DNA of 64,000 nt from Comamonas sp. (lineage in GTDB: Bacteria; Pseudomonadota; Gammaproteobacteria; Burkholderiales; Burkholderiaceae_C). The stretch spans positions 310,001 to 374,000 of the forward strand of contig JAJPEQ010000004.1 in NCBI GenBank assembly GCA_021166775.1, given 5' to 3'. The notes beneath the pieces are model-generated. The model did not search any database, had not been told where the DNA came from, and saw only the letters and a list, made by a program, of their open reading frames with translations. Below, one piece after another: positions 1 to 9,354 of this stretch; the first letter of the stretch is position 1, and each line of letters starts with the position of its first letter. Both the position numbers and the translations under genes were made by a program.

Positions 1-2162
1 CCAAGGAGATGCTCACGCGCCTCTCGGGCATGCTGCCCATCAGCGTGCGCGGCATGTGGATCGGCACCTTCCACGGCCTGTGCAACCGCATGCTGCGCGC
101 GCACCACCAGCTTGCAGGTCTGCCGCAGACCTTCCAGATTCTGGATGCGCAGGACCAGCTTTCGGCCGTCAAGCGCCTGCTCAAGGCCCATGGTGTCGAT
201 GAGGAGCGCCATCCCCCGAAGCAGGTCGCATGGTTCATCAACGGCTGCAAGGAGGAGGGCCTGCGCCCGGCGGGCGTGCCCGCGCCCAACGAAGAGACCA
301 GGAAGCGCGTGGAGCTTTACCAGCTTTACGAGCAGCAGTGCCAGCGCGAGGGCGTGGTCGATTTTGCCGAGCTGCTGCTGCGCTCCTACGAATTGCTGCG
401 TGACAACGACCCCATCCGCGCGCATTACCAGCGGCGCTTCGCGCACATCCTGGTCGATGAGTTCCAGGACACCAACCGGCTGCAGTACCTGTGGCTCAAG
501 CAGCTCGCGGGCGACGTGGTCGATGGGCGGCTGGTCACGCACGGCAGCGTGATGGCCGTGGGCGACGACGACCAGAGCATCTACGCCTTTCGCGGCGCGC
601 GCGTGGGCAACATGCAGGACTTCGTGCGCGAATTCGGCGTGGGCCAGCAGATCAAGCTCGAGCAGAATTACCGCTCCTACTCCAACATCCTCGACAGCGC
701 CAACGCGCTGATCGCGCACAACAGCCGGCGCCTGGGCAAGAACCTGCGCACCGAGCAGGGGCCGGGCGAGCCGGTGCGCATCCACGAGGCCGAAAGCGAC
801 CTGATGGAGGCACGCTGGCTGGTCGATGAAATCGGCGAGCTGGTGCGCGCCGGCATGGCGCGCCAGCAGATCGCGGTGCTCTATCGCAGCAATGCGCAAA
901 GCCGCGTGCTCGAATCGCAGCTCTTCAACGCGGGCGTGCCCTACCGTGTCTATGGCGGCCTGCGCTTTTTCGAGCGCGCCGAGATCAAGCATGCGCTCGC
1001 CTACCTGCGCCTGCTGGAGAACCCTCTTGATGACACCAGCTTTGTCCGGGTGGTCAACTTCCCACCGCGCGGCATCGGTGCGCGCACGCTCGAGCAGCTG
1101 CAGGACAGCGCGCGCGCCAGCGGCTGCTCGCTCTGGGATGCGGTGAGCAGCGTGCCGGGCAGCGCGGGCGCGAAGCTCGGCAGCTTCGTGGCGCTGGTGG
1201 ACGTGATGCGCGAGAGGAGCGAGGGTCAGACGCTGCGCGCCATCATCGAGCAGGTGATCGAGGACAGCGGCCTGGCGGCGCACTATCGGCAGGACAAGGA
1301 GGGCGAGGACCGGCTGGAAAACCTCAAGGAGCTCGTGAGCGCGGCCGAGAGCTTCGTCATGCAGGAGGGGTTCGGCCGCGACGCGGTGGCACTGCCGCTC
1401 GATGAGCAGGTGGCCACGCTCGGCCAGAGCCCGGCGAGCCAGGGGCTTGATCCGGACGCGCCCATCATCGGGGCGCCGATTGACGAGTCCACGGGCGAGA
1501 CGCTCTCGCCGCTCGTGGCCTTTCTCACGCACGCGGCGCTGGAGGCGGGCGACAACCAGGCGCAGGCCGGGCAGGATGCGGTGCAGCTCATGACGGTGCA
1601 CGCGAGCAAGGGGCTGGAGTTTGATGCGGTCTTCATCTGCGGGCTTGAAGAAGGGTTGTTTCCGCACGAGAACGCGATGAGCGACCGCGATGGCCTGGAG
1701 GAAGAGCGCCGCCTGATGTACGTGGCCATCACCCGCGCGCGAAAGCGCCTGTACCTGAGCCACGCGCAGGTGCGCATGCTGCACGGGCAGACGCGCTACA
1801 ACGTCGCGAGCCGCTTTTTCGATGAACTGCCCGAGCAGGCGCTCAAACGCCTCACGCCACGGCGCAACATGCTGGGGCTGTCTGCTCCTGATAGAGAAGC
1901 CCCCTACGCCCGCCAGTCGGGCGTTCAGAGCCGATTTGGCATTGATCTTTCGGCCCTGGGGGCAGGCACCGCGCCGACGCGCAAGGAGCCGCCCACGCAC
2001 GGCATTTCCCAGGGCGTGCGGGTCTTTCACACCAAGTTCGGCGAAGGCAAGGTGCTGGCCATCGAGGGCCAGGGCGACGACGCGCGCGCGCAGGTGGCGT
2101 TCGGGCGCCACGGCACCAAGTGGCTGGCGCTGGCGGTGGCCAGGCTCACGGTCATTGATTAG
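1..2162 (+). CDS. uvrD: UvrD/Rep-family DNA helicase II, 5' end outside the window
   Basis: ATP-dependent 3'-5' DNA helicase of superfamily 1, acting in nucleotide excision and mismatch repair. The frame is open from base 3, so the N-terminus with the Walker A motif is missing; about 720 codons are visible. The Walker B motif ILVDEFQDTN is near visible residue 150 and motif III, GDDDQSIYAFRGA, near 190. Motifs V and VI follow as MTVHASKGLEFD and MYVAITRARKRLYL. The C-terminal tail (TKFGEGKVLAIEG) is the short domain typical of UvrD. The stop is 8 nt before the ClC gene. A lower-GC stretch at codons about 626-650 looks like an in-frame copy of a dispersed palindromic repeat. PcrA or Rep are possible alternative names. 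Confidence 0.93.
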   Translation, partial: KEMLTRLSGMLPISVRGMWIGTFHGLCNRMLRAHHQLAGLPQTFQILDAQDQLSAVKRLLKAHGVDEERHPPKQVAWFINGCKEEGLRPAGVPAPNEETRKRVELYQLYEQQCQREGVVDFAELLLRSYELLRDNDPIRAHYQRRFAHILVDEFQDTNRLQYLWLKQLAGDVVDGRLVTHGSVMAVGDDDQSIYAFRGARVGNMQDFVREFGVGQQIKLEQNYRSYSNILDSANALIAHNSRRLGKNLRTEQGPGEPVRIHEAESDLMEARWLVDEIGELVRAGMARQQIAVLYRSNAQSRVLESQLFNAGVPYRVYGGLRFFERAEIKHALAYLRLLENPLDDTSFVRVVNFPPRGIGARTLEQLQDSARASGCSLWDAVSSVPGSAGAKLGSFVALVDVMRERSEGQTLRAIIEQVIEDSGLAAHYRQDKEGEDRLENLKELVSAAESFVMQEGFGRDAVALPLDEQVATLGQSPASQGLDPDAPIIGAPIDESTGETLSPLVAFLTHAALEAGDNQAQAGQDAVQLMTVHASKGLEFDAVFICGLEEGLFPHENAMSDRDGLEEERRLMYVAITRARKRLYLSHAQVRMLHGQTRYNVASRFFDELPEQALKRLTPRRNMLGLSAPDREAPYARQSGVQSRFGIDLSALGAGTAPTRKEPPTHGISQGVRVFHTKFGEGKVLAIEGQGDDARAQVAFGRHGTKWLALAVARLTVID
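1880..1950 (+). repeat. Probable degenerate copy of the AGCTG/GCGCT palindromic repeat inside uvrD
   Basis: The block CAG-n-GGCGTT-nnn-nGCCGATTT followed by GGCATTGAT matches the right half of the copies in aroE (46511-46568, read on the minus strand) and polA (10145-10208). It is in frame and encodes a variable linker just before the UvrD C-terminal domain. The left half is poorly conserved, so membership is tentative. Confidence 0.4.
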
Positions 2163-2170
2163 AGGCACGC

Positions 2171-3547
2171 ATGCGCCGCCTGTCGCCGCTTGAGCCGCTC
2201 GTGATGCTGGGCACGGTGGTGCAGTGGCTGGTGCTGGCGATGGCCACCGGCGCGCTCGTGGGCACGGGCTGCAGCCTCTTCCTCGGGGCTTTGTTCATGA
2301 CCGAGGGGCGGGTGTACGACGCCCCCTGGTGGCTGCTGGCGCTGCTGCTGCCGCTGGGGGGCCTGGCCAATGGGCTGCTGCTGCACTACGCGTGGGAAAA
2401 GCGCCGCGGCGGCTTGAACGACGAACCCATCGTCGCGGTCAACGAGCAGGCCGGGCGCATGCCCATCACCACGCTCTGGGTCAAGCCCGTGGCGGCGCTC
2501 ATCACACTGGGTTGCGGCGGCTCGGCCGGCAAGGAGGGGCCGTGCTCGCACATCGGCGCGAGCGTGGCGGCCGGGGTGGGGCAGGCACTCAGGCTCAATG
2601 CCGAGCTGCGCAAGCGCCTCGTCGCGTGCGGCGTGAGCGCAGGCTTTGCCAGCGTGTTCGGCACGCCGATCGCGGGGGCGATCTACGGCGTGGAGATGCT
2701 GGCGATCGGACGCATCCGGCACGATTTTCTCTTTCCCGGCATCGTGGCGGGCGTGACGGCCTTTGTCGTGAGCCGCTGGTGGGGCGTGCCGTATCCGGAA
2801 TTCTCGATCGGGTTCGACGCGCGCTTCACGCTGCTGCTGTTTCTCAAGACGGTGCTCGTGGGCGTGCTCTGCGGCCTGGCGGCGCTGGTGTTCGTCGAGC
2901 TGCATCGCGGCGTGCGCACGGCCTTCGCCTGGCTGCATTGGCGCACCGGGCTGTGGCCGCCGCTGGCGCCCCTGCTGGGCGGCTTGTTGGTGGCCGCGCT
3001 GGTGCTGGTGGCGCCCACGGATTTCCTGGGTCTGTCGCTGCCCGTCATGGACCGCGCCCTGGCGGGCGAGAGCGTGCCCGTGCTGGGCTTTCTGTGGAAG
3101 GCGTTGCTGGTGGCTCTGACGCTGGGTTCGGGGTTTTACGGCGGCATCGTCACGCCACAGTTCGTGATCGGCGCTGTCGCAGGCGGCGCGTGCGCGCCGC
3201 TGCTGGGCCTGGCGCCCGCACAGGGCGCGGCCGTGGGTCTGGTGGCGGTTGTCGCGGCAGCATCGAACACGCCCGTGGCCGCGCTCATCATGGGCGTGGA
3301 GCTGTTTGGCGCGGGCTCGATCTGGTACGTGGCCGGGGCGTGCGCGGCAGCCTATCTGGTGATCGGGCACCGCAGCGTCTATCCGGCGCAGCACCTGGCC
3401 TATGCCAAGTCGGCCTGGATCGTGGCCGCGCCCGATGAGCCCGTGGGCGATGAGAAGGTGCAGTTGTCCTACGGGCTGCTGCGCTGGTGGGGCGATCGGC
3501 TGCATCAGGTGCGGCGCTGGCGTGATCGGCGGTCAAAACGGCCATGA
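2171..3547 (+). CDS. ClC-family chloride channel / H+-Cl- antiporter
   Basis: Polytopic inner-membrane protein of 458 residues that moves chloride, probably in exchange for protons. The selectivity-filter region GSAGKEGPC is visible, with the gating glutamate at about residue 122 (GKEGP motif). A later GGIVTPQFVIGA segment matches the GGIFxP anion-binding loop of the family. About ten hydrophobic helices are spread over residues 12-410, and the C-terminus is a short Arg-rich cytoplasmic tail without CBS domains. It begins 8 nt after uvrD and may be co-transcribed with it. The substrate, chloride versus fluoride, cannot be decided with certainty from sequence, but the GKEGP filter favours the chloride type. 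Confidence 0.9.
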   Translation: MRRLSPLEPLVMLGTVVQWLVLAMATGALVGTGCSLFLGALFMTEGRVYDAPWWLLALLLPLGGLANGLLLHYAWEKRRGGLNDEPIVAVNEQAGRMPITTLWVKPVAALITLGCGGSAGKEGPCSHIGASVAAGVGQALRLNAELRKRLVACGVSAGFASVFGTPIAGAIYGVEMLAIGRIRHDFLFPGIVAGVTAFVVSRWWGVPYPEFSIGFDARFTLLLFLKTVLVGVLCGLAALVFVELHRGVRTAFAWLHWRTGLWPPLAPLLGGLLVAALVLVAPTDFLGLSLPVMDRALAGESVPVLGFLWKALLVALTLGSGFYGGIVTPQFVIGAVAGGACAPLLGLAPAQGAAVGLVAVVAAASNTPVAALIMGVELFGAGSIWYVAGACAAAYLVIGHRSVYPAQHLAYAKSAWIVAAPDEPVGDEKVQLSYGLLRWWGDRLHQVRRWRDRRSKRP

Positions 3548-3683
3548 AGGGTCTGTTTTTCCGGGTCACCGCCGCCAAGCTGCCATCCGCGCGCGCATCC
3601 GCGATGCATATGGCGGGGCGCCGTGGTGGCCCACTTCCGCAGCGCCCCATCCGGCGCTCACACCCGCGCCTGACGGGCGCCGC

Positions 3684-5669
3684 TCATTCCTGCAGGCGCA
3701 TCTGCGACGCCGTGCCCGTGAGGTAACCCACGGCAGCGCCGGACTTGCCCTTGTAATTGGCCTTGAGCAGCGGCTCCAGCGTGGCCTGCACCGTCTTGTG
3801 GATGTCGCCCCAGTCGCCGGGGTGCTGGAAGTTGCTCATGATGTAGGTCCAGCCGTTGATCTCATCGACGGCGTGCAGGCCGGTGGATTCGCCGCCCGCG
3901 GGGATGGACATGAGGCGCGTGAGCTGCCGGGTGTCCACGTTGTAGGCCCACAGGAAGTTGTTCACGTGCTGGCTGCTGTCCTCGCCGATGAACAGCGTGC
4001 GCAGCTTCTCCGAGAACTTGAGGTTGTCCGGGTTGGCCATCTTGTCGGGGTCGGCGGTGTTGCCCAGTGCGTCGGGCTTGAAGGTCTTGCCGTCGGCATC
4101 GAGCAGGTCTTCGCCCAGCAGCAGCGGAGCGACGTCCACCGGCATCCAGTCGCTGGCGATGACGGCGCCTGCGGTGTCCTTGAGCCCGCCCTTGAGGTTT
4201 AGCGCCATGACCCCGCCCGCCTTGAGTGGCCTGGGCACCGAAATGCCATTGCCCGGGACGTTGGTCTTGTCGCCGGCGACCATCGATTTCTCGATGTTCT
4301 GCAAGGCGGAGTACGCCACCTTGTCCCTGGCATTGACGGTCGTGCCTTCCATCTTCGTGAAGCCCATGCTGGCACCCACGAAGGCCGCGTAGCGGTGCGT
4401 CTCCAGGAAGGCGGCGGCCTTTTCCATGCCCGGCATGAGCTTGATCCACTCGGTCTTGCCGTTGGCGACGATCTTGGTGTAGCCGGCATCGGCAGGGTCG
4501 GCCGACTTCACCTCCATGATGTCGGTGGGCTGGATGCCGCCATCGATCATGGCGCGGATTTCGGCGCTGCTGGCGGAGCCGAGCTTGATCCAGGTCAGCG
4601 CAGCCGCAGGGGAGCCGATCTTGGTGAAATCGGTGCTGCCGCCCACCTTGGCCACGTAGAGCGAGCCCGAGGACAGGTCTTTTTCCTTGTCGGCCACGAA
4701 CACGAAATAAGCGCTGTTGGTGGCATCGTCGCCCATCAGCGCGGTGCGCTGGTCGGGCATGACCTGCACCAGTTCGTGTGAGATACGGCCCATGCAGTAG
4801 TGCTTCTTGATGGATGCGGTGCCATCCACGTGGACGATCACTTCCGGCATGTGGCCGTAGTGGTAGGGGTTGGCTGTGGCCGCGTCGCCGTACAGGTGCA
4901 GGCTGAAATCATTCATGCGGTTGCGGTCGCGATCCTGGAAGGCGTCGGGCTCGTATTCCTCGCTCGACAGGTGTGTGCCCCAGGGCGAGAGGCTGGCGCC
5001 GCAGGTGATCCACAGACCGTTGACGGACGACGTGTCCACATTGTGGTACTTGACCAGCGAGAGCTTGCCGGTCTTCTCGTCCTGGTCCAGTGTGAGTACG
5101 GCGATGGGCGATGGCAGCTTGCCGTACATGTCGCTCTTGCCGTCCTGCGCCCAAGTGGTGTACTCGAACTGCACCACGGCGAACACGGGCTTGCCCTTGA
5201 CGCCCTCCACCTTGGCGCCGGGTACGGTGAGCAGCGAGGTGCCATCGGGCGAGTCGGAGAAGAACTGGCGCTCCTGGCCGGGCACGGTGGCGTCGATCAG
5301 GGGCTGGTTGTGGATGTCGTAATAGCCACCGGCCAGCAGCTTGCCGCCCTTGCCGTCGGCCGCCATGTCCCCCGTGATGAAGAAGGGCTGATAGGCCAGC
5401 GTGAACGTCTGCGTGGAATCGTCGTCGTAGGTGACCTTGAGCGCCGAGCCGACCGCCGTGGTGGCCATGGCGGGCGGATGGGCCAGCGTGGGCGCGGCCA
5501 TGGCCGTGAAGCTGGCGGACTTGAATGTGAGCGCGCCGCCGTTGTCGCTGCCGCCGCCGCATGCGGCCAGCAGGCCGACCGAGGAGGCTCCGGCGCCCAG
5601 GGGCAGCAGTGGCATGCGGGTCAGCAGTCGCAGCGTCTTGCGGCGGGTGATCAGGGGAGTGTGGGGCAT
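3684..5669 (-). CDS. phoX: PhoX-family alkaline phosphatase (DUF839), exported
   Basis: Predicted Ca/Fe-dependent alkaline phosphatase releasing inorganic phosphate from organic phosphates outside the cytoplasm; 661 residues. The N-terminus carries a twin-arginine-like segment (TRRKTLRLL), a hydrophobic stretch and LLAACGGG, which reads as a lipobox, so the protein may be Tat-exported and lipid-anchored. The block ITCGASLSPWGTHLSSEEYE is the PhoX signature with its conserved Cys and acidic metal ligands. The gene stands alone and is preceded by three 7-bp repeats spaced exactly 11 bp apart (5790-5818) that fit a Pho box, with a -10 box at the expected distance. This supports induction by phosphate limitation. 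Confidence 0.9.
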   Translation of the reverse strand: MPHTPLITRRKTLRLLTRMPLLPLGAGASSVGLLAACGGGSDNGGALTFKSASFTAMAAPTLAHPPAMATTAVGSALKVTYDDDSTQTFTLAYQPFFITGDMAADGKGGKLLAGGYYDIHNQPLIDATVPGQERQFFSDSPDGTSLLTVPGAKVEGVKGKPVFAVVQFEYTTWAQDGKSDMYGKLPSPIAVLTLDQDEKTGKLSLVKYHNVDTSSVNGLWITCGASLSPWGTHLSSEEYEPDAFQDRDRNRMNDFSLHLYGDAATANPYHYGHMPEVIVHVDGTASIKKHYCMGRISHELVQVMPDQRTALMGDDATNSAYFVFVADKEKDLSSGSLYVAKVGGSTDFTKIGSPAAALTWIKLGSASSAEIRAMIDGGIQPTDIMEVKSADPADAGYTKIVANGKTEWIKLMPGMEKAAAFLETHRYAAFVGASMGFTKMEGTTVNARDKVAYSALQNIEKSMVAGDKTNVPGNGISVPRPLKAGGVMALNLKGGLKDTAGAVIASDWMPVDVAPLLLGEDLLDADGKTFKPDALGNTADPDKMANPDNLKFSEKLRTLFIGEDSSQHVNNFLWAYNVDTRQLTRLMSIPAGGESTGLHAVDEINGWTYIMSNFQHPGDWGDIHKTVQATLEPLLKANYKGKSGAAVGYLTGTASQMRLQE

Positions 5670-5773
5670 GGGCTTTCCTGAAGGATGTGCAATGTCCGGC
5701 GAGGCCCGGCGCCGGGTGGTGCCGGGGCGCGCGGATGAAAAGAAAAGCAGCCGTGGCTGTTTTCTTGTGCCGA

Positions 5774-5818
5774 ATCCTAGGAAGCCGATGTGACGGGTGT
5801 ATGACGGATCGTTGACAC
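5774..5818 (-). promoter_or_regulatory. Pho box plus -10 element for phoX
   Basis: On the minus strand three half-sites occur: GTGTCAA (5812-5818), CCGTCAT (5801-5807) and CCGTCAC (5790-5796). Each 7-mer is separated by 4 nt, giving the 11-bp period of PhoB sites (consensus CTGTCAT). Ten nt further on is TAGGAT (5774-5779), a plausible -10 box at the spacing seen in PhoB-activated promoters, where the last half-site replaces the -35. The first half-site is also one arm of a perfect inverted repeat (5812-5829). Confidence 0.75.
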
Positions 5819-5871
5819 GCCGGTGTCAAGGGGCGTGCCCGCCCGCGTGCCGTCGCGGCGGGCGCGGCGCT

Positions 5872-6675
5872 TCAGTCGGGCGTGGCGTCGGCGGGCTTGT
5901 CGGACGGCTCGAAGCAATCGCGAAAGCTGAACACCACCGAGCAGAAGAACATCGCGGCGAGCACGATGGCCGTGGTCACCAGCAGGCTCGTGATCACCCC
6001 CGTGCCCATGCCCAGCTCGCTTGCCACGGTGAGCACCAGGCTCACCACGATGCCGGTCCCCATGAACACGCCGGTCCAGCCGAGGCCGTAAACGGTGAAC
6101 GCGCCGAGATTGCGCAGGCAGGCGATAAGGCTGAAGAACATGGCCTTCACGGGCGGCACGCCCCACCAGTGCACAAGGCCAGGCGCATGCCAGAACAGCA
6201 GCGACAGCGGCAGGTACAGGAGCACCGACAGCCACATCGCGGCTTCGAATTCCGGGGATTCGGCCATGTCCCGGGTCAACTGGGCCATGCCCATGTACAC
6301 ACGGGCGAATTCGCCGCCATCGACCAGCGCCGACAGCGCGAGCACCAGAAGAAAGCACCCGGCGTAGAGCAGCCCCAGCACCACCAGGTCGCGCGCACGC
6401 TCGCGGCCGCTGCGCAGCGCCGCCATGAGCAGCGTCGGCGCCGGCTGTTTGCCCAGGTGCGTTTGAGCGGCCGCCACCATCATCAGGAGCGTGACGGACG
6501 GGATCATCGCCAGCGCCAGCACCGTGCCAACGATGGGCAGCAGGGTCACCGCCGACATGCAGCCCATGCACAGGAAGAACAGCGCGGTGAGCGCCATGGG
6601 TTGGCGCCAGAACACGCGCGCGCCGAGGCGTACCCAGAGAAGGCCGGTGCGTGCGGGAACGAGTTGGAGTTTCAT
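5872..6675 (-). CDS. BPSS1780-like integral membrane protein
   Basis: Polytopic membrane protein of 267 residues with about six hydrophobic helices, starting MKLQLVPARTGLLWVRLG. This N-terminus is characteristic of a Burkholderiales family of unknown function (BPSS1780-like). The chosen ATG at 6675 fits the family start; the frame stays open upstream through the homoserine kinase gene, but that part is antisense-like and not coding. It lies 65 nt downstream of thrB on the same strand, an arrangement I recall as common in related genomes. No catalytic motif is visible. The C-terminus ends in a short Asp/Pro-rich cytoplasmic tail. Confidence 0.75.
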   Translation of the reverse strand: MKLQLVPARTGLLWVRLGARVFWRQPMALTALFFLCMGCMSAVTLLPIVGTVLALAMIPSVTLLMMVAAAQTHLGKQPAPTLLMAALRSGRERARDLVVLGLLYAGCFLLVLALSALVDGGEFARVYMGMAQLTRDMAESPEFEAAMWLSVLLYLPLSLLFWHAPGLVHWWGVPPVKAMFFSLIACLRNLGAFTVYGLGWTGVFMGTGIVVSLVLTVASELGMGTGVITSLLVTTAIVLAAMFFCSVVFSFRDCFEPSDKPADATPD

Positions 6676-6740
6676 GCGAAGAAATCGGTCGGGGCGCGGG
6701 GACTGTAACCCAGCGCATCCGCCGGGGCCGCCTGTCGGCA

Positions 6741-7691
6741 CTACAGCCGTATCGGATGCATCACGCGCTCGCGCAGCACGCGCTCGAAGTGCGTGGGGTC
6801 GTGAGGCTGGAGCATCTGGGCGTCGCGCGGCAGGTAAAAATCCCATAGCCGCGAGATCCAGAAACGCAGGGCACCCGCGCGCAGCATGGCGGCGAGCAGG
6901 GGCCGCTCGTGCGCCTGCAGGGGCCGCACGCCCTGGTAGGCCGCGAGCAGTGCGTCGAAGCGGGCCGCATCGTGCCGCCCCGTGCCCAGGTCGATGCACC
7001 AGTCGTTGAGCGCCACCGCGAGGTCGAAGAGCCAGGTGTCGACACCGGCAAAGTAGAAGTCGAAGATGCCCGTGAGCACCTCGCCATCGAACAGCACGTT
7101 GTCGCGAAACAGGTCGGCGTGCACCGGCCCGCGCGGCAGGGCCGCATAGCCCGAGCTTTGCGCGACGTGGTTCTGGTAGGCCAGTTCGGCCTGCAGCAAC
7201 TGGGCCTGCGTGGCGTTCAGGTGCGGCAAGACCAGCGGGGCCGTGTCGTTCCACCACGCGAGACCCCGCAGATTGGGCTGCTCGCGCTCGTAGCCCAGCC
7301 CGGCCAGGTGCATGCGCGCCAGCATGCCGCCCAGTGCCGCGCAATGCCGTTCGGTGGGCGCGAGCTGGCTGCTGCCTGCCAGGCGCGTGGCCAGCGCGGC
7401 CGGCTTGCCCGCCAGGGTGAAGAGGATGTCGCCCTGCGCGTCGCTCTGCGGATCGGGCACCGGAATGCCCGCGTGCGCCAGATGCTTCATCAGGTGCAGG
7501 TAAAACGGCAGCTGCGCGGCCGTGAGGCGCTCGAACAGCGTGAGCACGTACTGCCCCTTGGTGCTGGTGAGGAAGTAGTTGGTGTTTTCGATGCCGCCCT
7601 GGATGCCGCGCAGCTCCACCAGTGAGCCCAGACGCAGCTCACCCAGCAGGCGGCTGGCCTCGGCTTCGGAAACGGGCGTGAAAACGGCCAT
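6741..7691 (-). CDS. thrB: Homoserine kinase, ThrB type II (APH/choline-kinase fold)
   Basis: Phosphorylates L-homoserine with ATP in the threonine pathway; 316 residues, usual for the beta/gamma-proteobacterial ThrB that has the aminoglycoside-phosphotransferase fold rather than the GHMP fold. The start [16 protein letters not shown] and [12 protein letters not shown] near residue 33 are typical. The Brenner-like catalytic motif [11 protein letters not shown] lies near residue 190, and the metal-binding Asp is in [17 protein letters not shown]. It follows the DUF2782 gene by 44 nt, suggesting one transcript. thrA and thrC are not in the window. Confidence 0.92.
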   Translation of the reverse strand: MAVFTPVSEAEASRLLGELRLGSLVELRGIQGGIENTNYFLTSTKGQYVLTLFERLTAAQLPFYLHLMKHLAHAGIPVPDPQSDAQGDILFTLAGKPAALATRLAGSSQLAPTERHCAALGGMLARMHLAGLGYEREQPNLRGLAWWNDTAPLVLPHLNATQAQLLQAELAYQNHVAQSSGYAALPRGPVHADLFRDNVLFDGEVLTGIFDFYFAGVDTWLFDLAVALNDWCIDLGTGRHDAARFDALLAAYQGVRPLQAHERPLLAAMLRAGALRFWISRLWDFYLPRDAQMLQPHDPTHFERVLRERVMHPIRL

Positions 7692-7735
7692 GGAACGGGC
7701 TCGGCGCAGCCGGGCAGGTCAGGGTGCGGGGCGGC

Positions 7736-8050
7736 TCAGAAGCGGCCCAGGTTCCACACGCGCGCGCCGTCGCTCGGGCGCACCTGGTAGGAGGGCACGT
7801 CGCCCCCGACCTTGGGCTGCACGGTGATGGACTTCGTTTCTCCGCCCACGCGCAACTCATCCACGCGGCTGCCGGCGTCCTCCACGACGATGCGCTCGAT
7901 GCGCTGGCCGTGGTCCGTCTCCACCTGCTCCTGTTGCGAGAGCTCGTTGCCCTTGTCAGACGCCGGTTTGGAGGCGTTTTGAGCAGTATTCTGCGCCAGC
8001 ACCGTGGTGCTGGCGAAAGCCGCGAGGGCAAGAAGGAGGAGGGCGCGCAT
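7736..8050 (-). CDS. DUF2782 family secreted small protein
   Basis: 104-residue protein with an N-terminal signal peptide (MRALLLLALAAFASTTVLAQ) followed by a polar linker and a conserved C-terminal block (IERIVVEDAGSRVDELRVGG ... PSYQVRPSDGARVWNLGRF) matching DUF2782. Function is unknown; it is probably periplasmic. It is the first gene of a likely DUF2782-thrB-BPSS1780 transcript. A TACAAT box on the minus strand (8061-8066) ends only 10 nt before the ATG, so the 5' leader would be only a few nt. Confidence 0.8.
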   Translation of the reverse strand: MRALLLLALAAFASTTVLAQNTAQNASKPASDKGNELSQQEQVETDHGQRIERIVVEDAGSRVDELRVGGETKSITVQPKVGGDVPSYQVRPSDGARVWNLGRF

Positions 8051-8060
8051 GGTGACCGTG

Positions 8061-8066
8061 ATTGTA
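8061..8066 (-). promoter_or_regulatory. Candidate -10 box of the DUF2782-thrB transcript
   Basis: TACAAT on the minus strand, 10 nt before the ATG at 8050. No convincing -35 hexamer is seen in the GC-rich sequence upstream. The position implies a nearly leaderless mRNA. Confidence 0.45.
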
Positions 8067-8082
8067 GGCGCCGCCGCCGCCC

Positions 8083-9285
8083 TCAGCGCCCCGTGGCCTC
8101 GTCGTCCACTGCCTTGCGCACGACCTGGTAGAAGGCCTCGCGCTCGGCCTTGAATTGGGCGCCGCTGGCGCTGGGCCAGTCGGCGTTGGTGGCGATCACG
8201 AGCTGACGCGCCGGGTCGATGAAGATGCCCTGGCCGAAGATGCCGCGCGCGGCGAAGCTGCCGTCGTCGTACGTCCACCACTGGTAGCCGTAGCCGTGAC
8301 CGGGGTCGCCGATATCGGCCCGTTTGGTGGTGGCGGCGCGCAGCCAGCCGTCGGGCACGATGCTCTGGCCCTGGACCATCGCGCCCTCGAGGATGAACTG
8401 CCCCATGCGCGCGAAGTCGCGCGAGGCCGCCTGCAGGCAGCAGCCGCTAATTTCCTTGCCGGTTTTCGACAGCAGCCACGTCGCCTGCTGCTGCATGCCC
8501 GCGGGTTGCCAGACTTTCTCCTGCAGGTATTGCGCCAGCGGTTTCTTGATTGCCGCCGTCAGCATCACGCCCACGAGGTTGGTCTCGCCCGTGCTGTAGT
8601 GCCAGCGCTGGCCGGGCGGCGCGGCGCGCGGGAGCTTGCGCATATAGCTCACGAGCGCGTCGACGCCGGGCTCGGGCACGTGGTTGTTGAAGCGCGCCAC
8701 GTCGGAGTCGGGGTCGCCGTAGTCCTCGTTCCATTGCACGCCCGAGGTCATGGTGAGCAACTGCCTCACGGTCACGTCGTCGTAGGCCGAGCCCTTCATG
8801 TCGGTCAGGTAGTCGCTCACCTTGTCGTCCATGCTCCTGATCAGGCCGTCCTTGAGCGCCGCGCCCACCAGCGTGGAGGTGAAGGACTTGGCCACGGAAA
8901 AACTCGTCCAGCGCCCGCTCGCGTCGAAGCCCAGGCCGTAGCGCTCCAGGCGCAGCTTGCCGTCCTGCAGGATCAGCACGGCGGCGCTGTGCTGGTGCGC
9001 CATGTAGGCGTCGAGGTCGAAGTCGAGCTTGAGCGGCTTGCCCTCGGGCAGCGGCCGCGGCGTGGCCGAGGGCTGGACCGTGTGCCATTGGGCCAGCAGC
9101 GAAATGCGGTCCAGCGCCCGGAAGGCCGCGTCGCGCTGCGCCTGGTTCCAGAACAGCAGATCGCGGTTGGTCGGGAAGGTCTTGAGCAGACCGCGGGTTT
9201 CCTTGTCCAGACTGAACCAGCCGATGGCCCCGGCGACGAGGATCAGGGCCAGCAGCGTCAGCAAGATGCGCTTGAATGTTTTCAT
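8083..9285 (-). CDS. Serine hydrolase of the class C beta-lactamase / penicillin-binding-protein-like family
   Basis: 400-residue protein with one N-terminal membrane helix (residues 5-24), so probably membrane-anchored facing the periplasm. The catalytic S-x-x-K is Ser130-V-A-Lys133 (TSFSVAKS), and a Tyr motif follows in RWHYSTGETN, as in AmpC and esterase EstB relatives. The third KTG-like box is not obvious; GYGYQWW occupies that zone. The start is an ATG with a GGAG ribosome site 5 nt upstream. It is divergent from polA. Substrate cannot be named: candidates are peptides, esters or beta-lactams. Confidence 0.85.
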   Translation of the reverse strand: MKTFKRILLTLLALILVAGAIGWFSLDKETRGLLKTFPTNRDLLFWNQAQRDAAFRALDRISLLAQWHTVQPSATPRPLPEGKPLKLDFDLDAYMAHQHSAAVLILQDGKLRLERYGLGFDASGRWTSFSVAKSFTSTLVGAALKDGLIRSMDDKVSDYLTDMKGSAYDDVTVRQLLTMTSGVQWNEDYGDPDSDVARFNNHVPEPGVDALVSYMRKLPRAAPPGQRWHYSTGETNLVGVMLTAAIKKPLAQYLQEKVWQPAGMQQQATWLLSKTGKEISGCCLQAASRDFARMGQFILEGAMVQGQSIVPDGWLRAATTKRADIGDPGHGYGYQWWTYDDGSFAARGIFGQGIFIDPARQLVIATNADWPSASGAQFKAEREAFYQVVRKAVDDEATGR

Positions 9286-9348
9286 GAGAGCTCCGTGGTG
9301 CGCCCGATCGTAAGCGTGCCGGTGCTCGATCAGGCGGGGACGACCCGG

Positions 9349-9354
9349 CACAAT
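9349..9354 (+). promoter_or_regulatory. Candidate -10 box of polA, 6 nt before the ATG
   Basis: CACAAT followed by TGCCGC and then the polA ATG, with no Shine-Dalgarno sequence. Transcription would start at or next to the ATG, suggesting a leaderless polA mRNA. Confidence 0.45.

Noticed and set aside
5812-5829. Perfect inverted repeat TTGACAC-GCCG-GTGTCAA as an intrinsic terminator
   Set aside because: There is no T-run on either side, and one arm is explained as a PhoB half-site.
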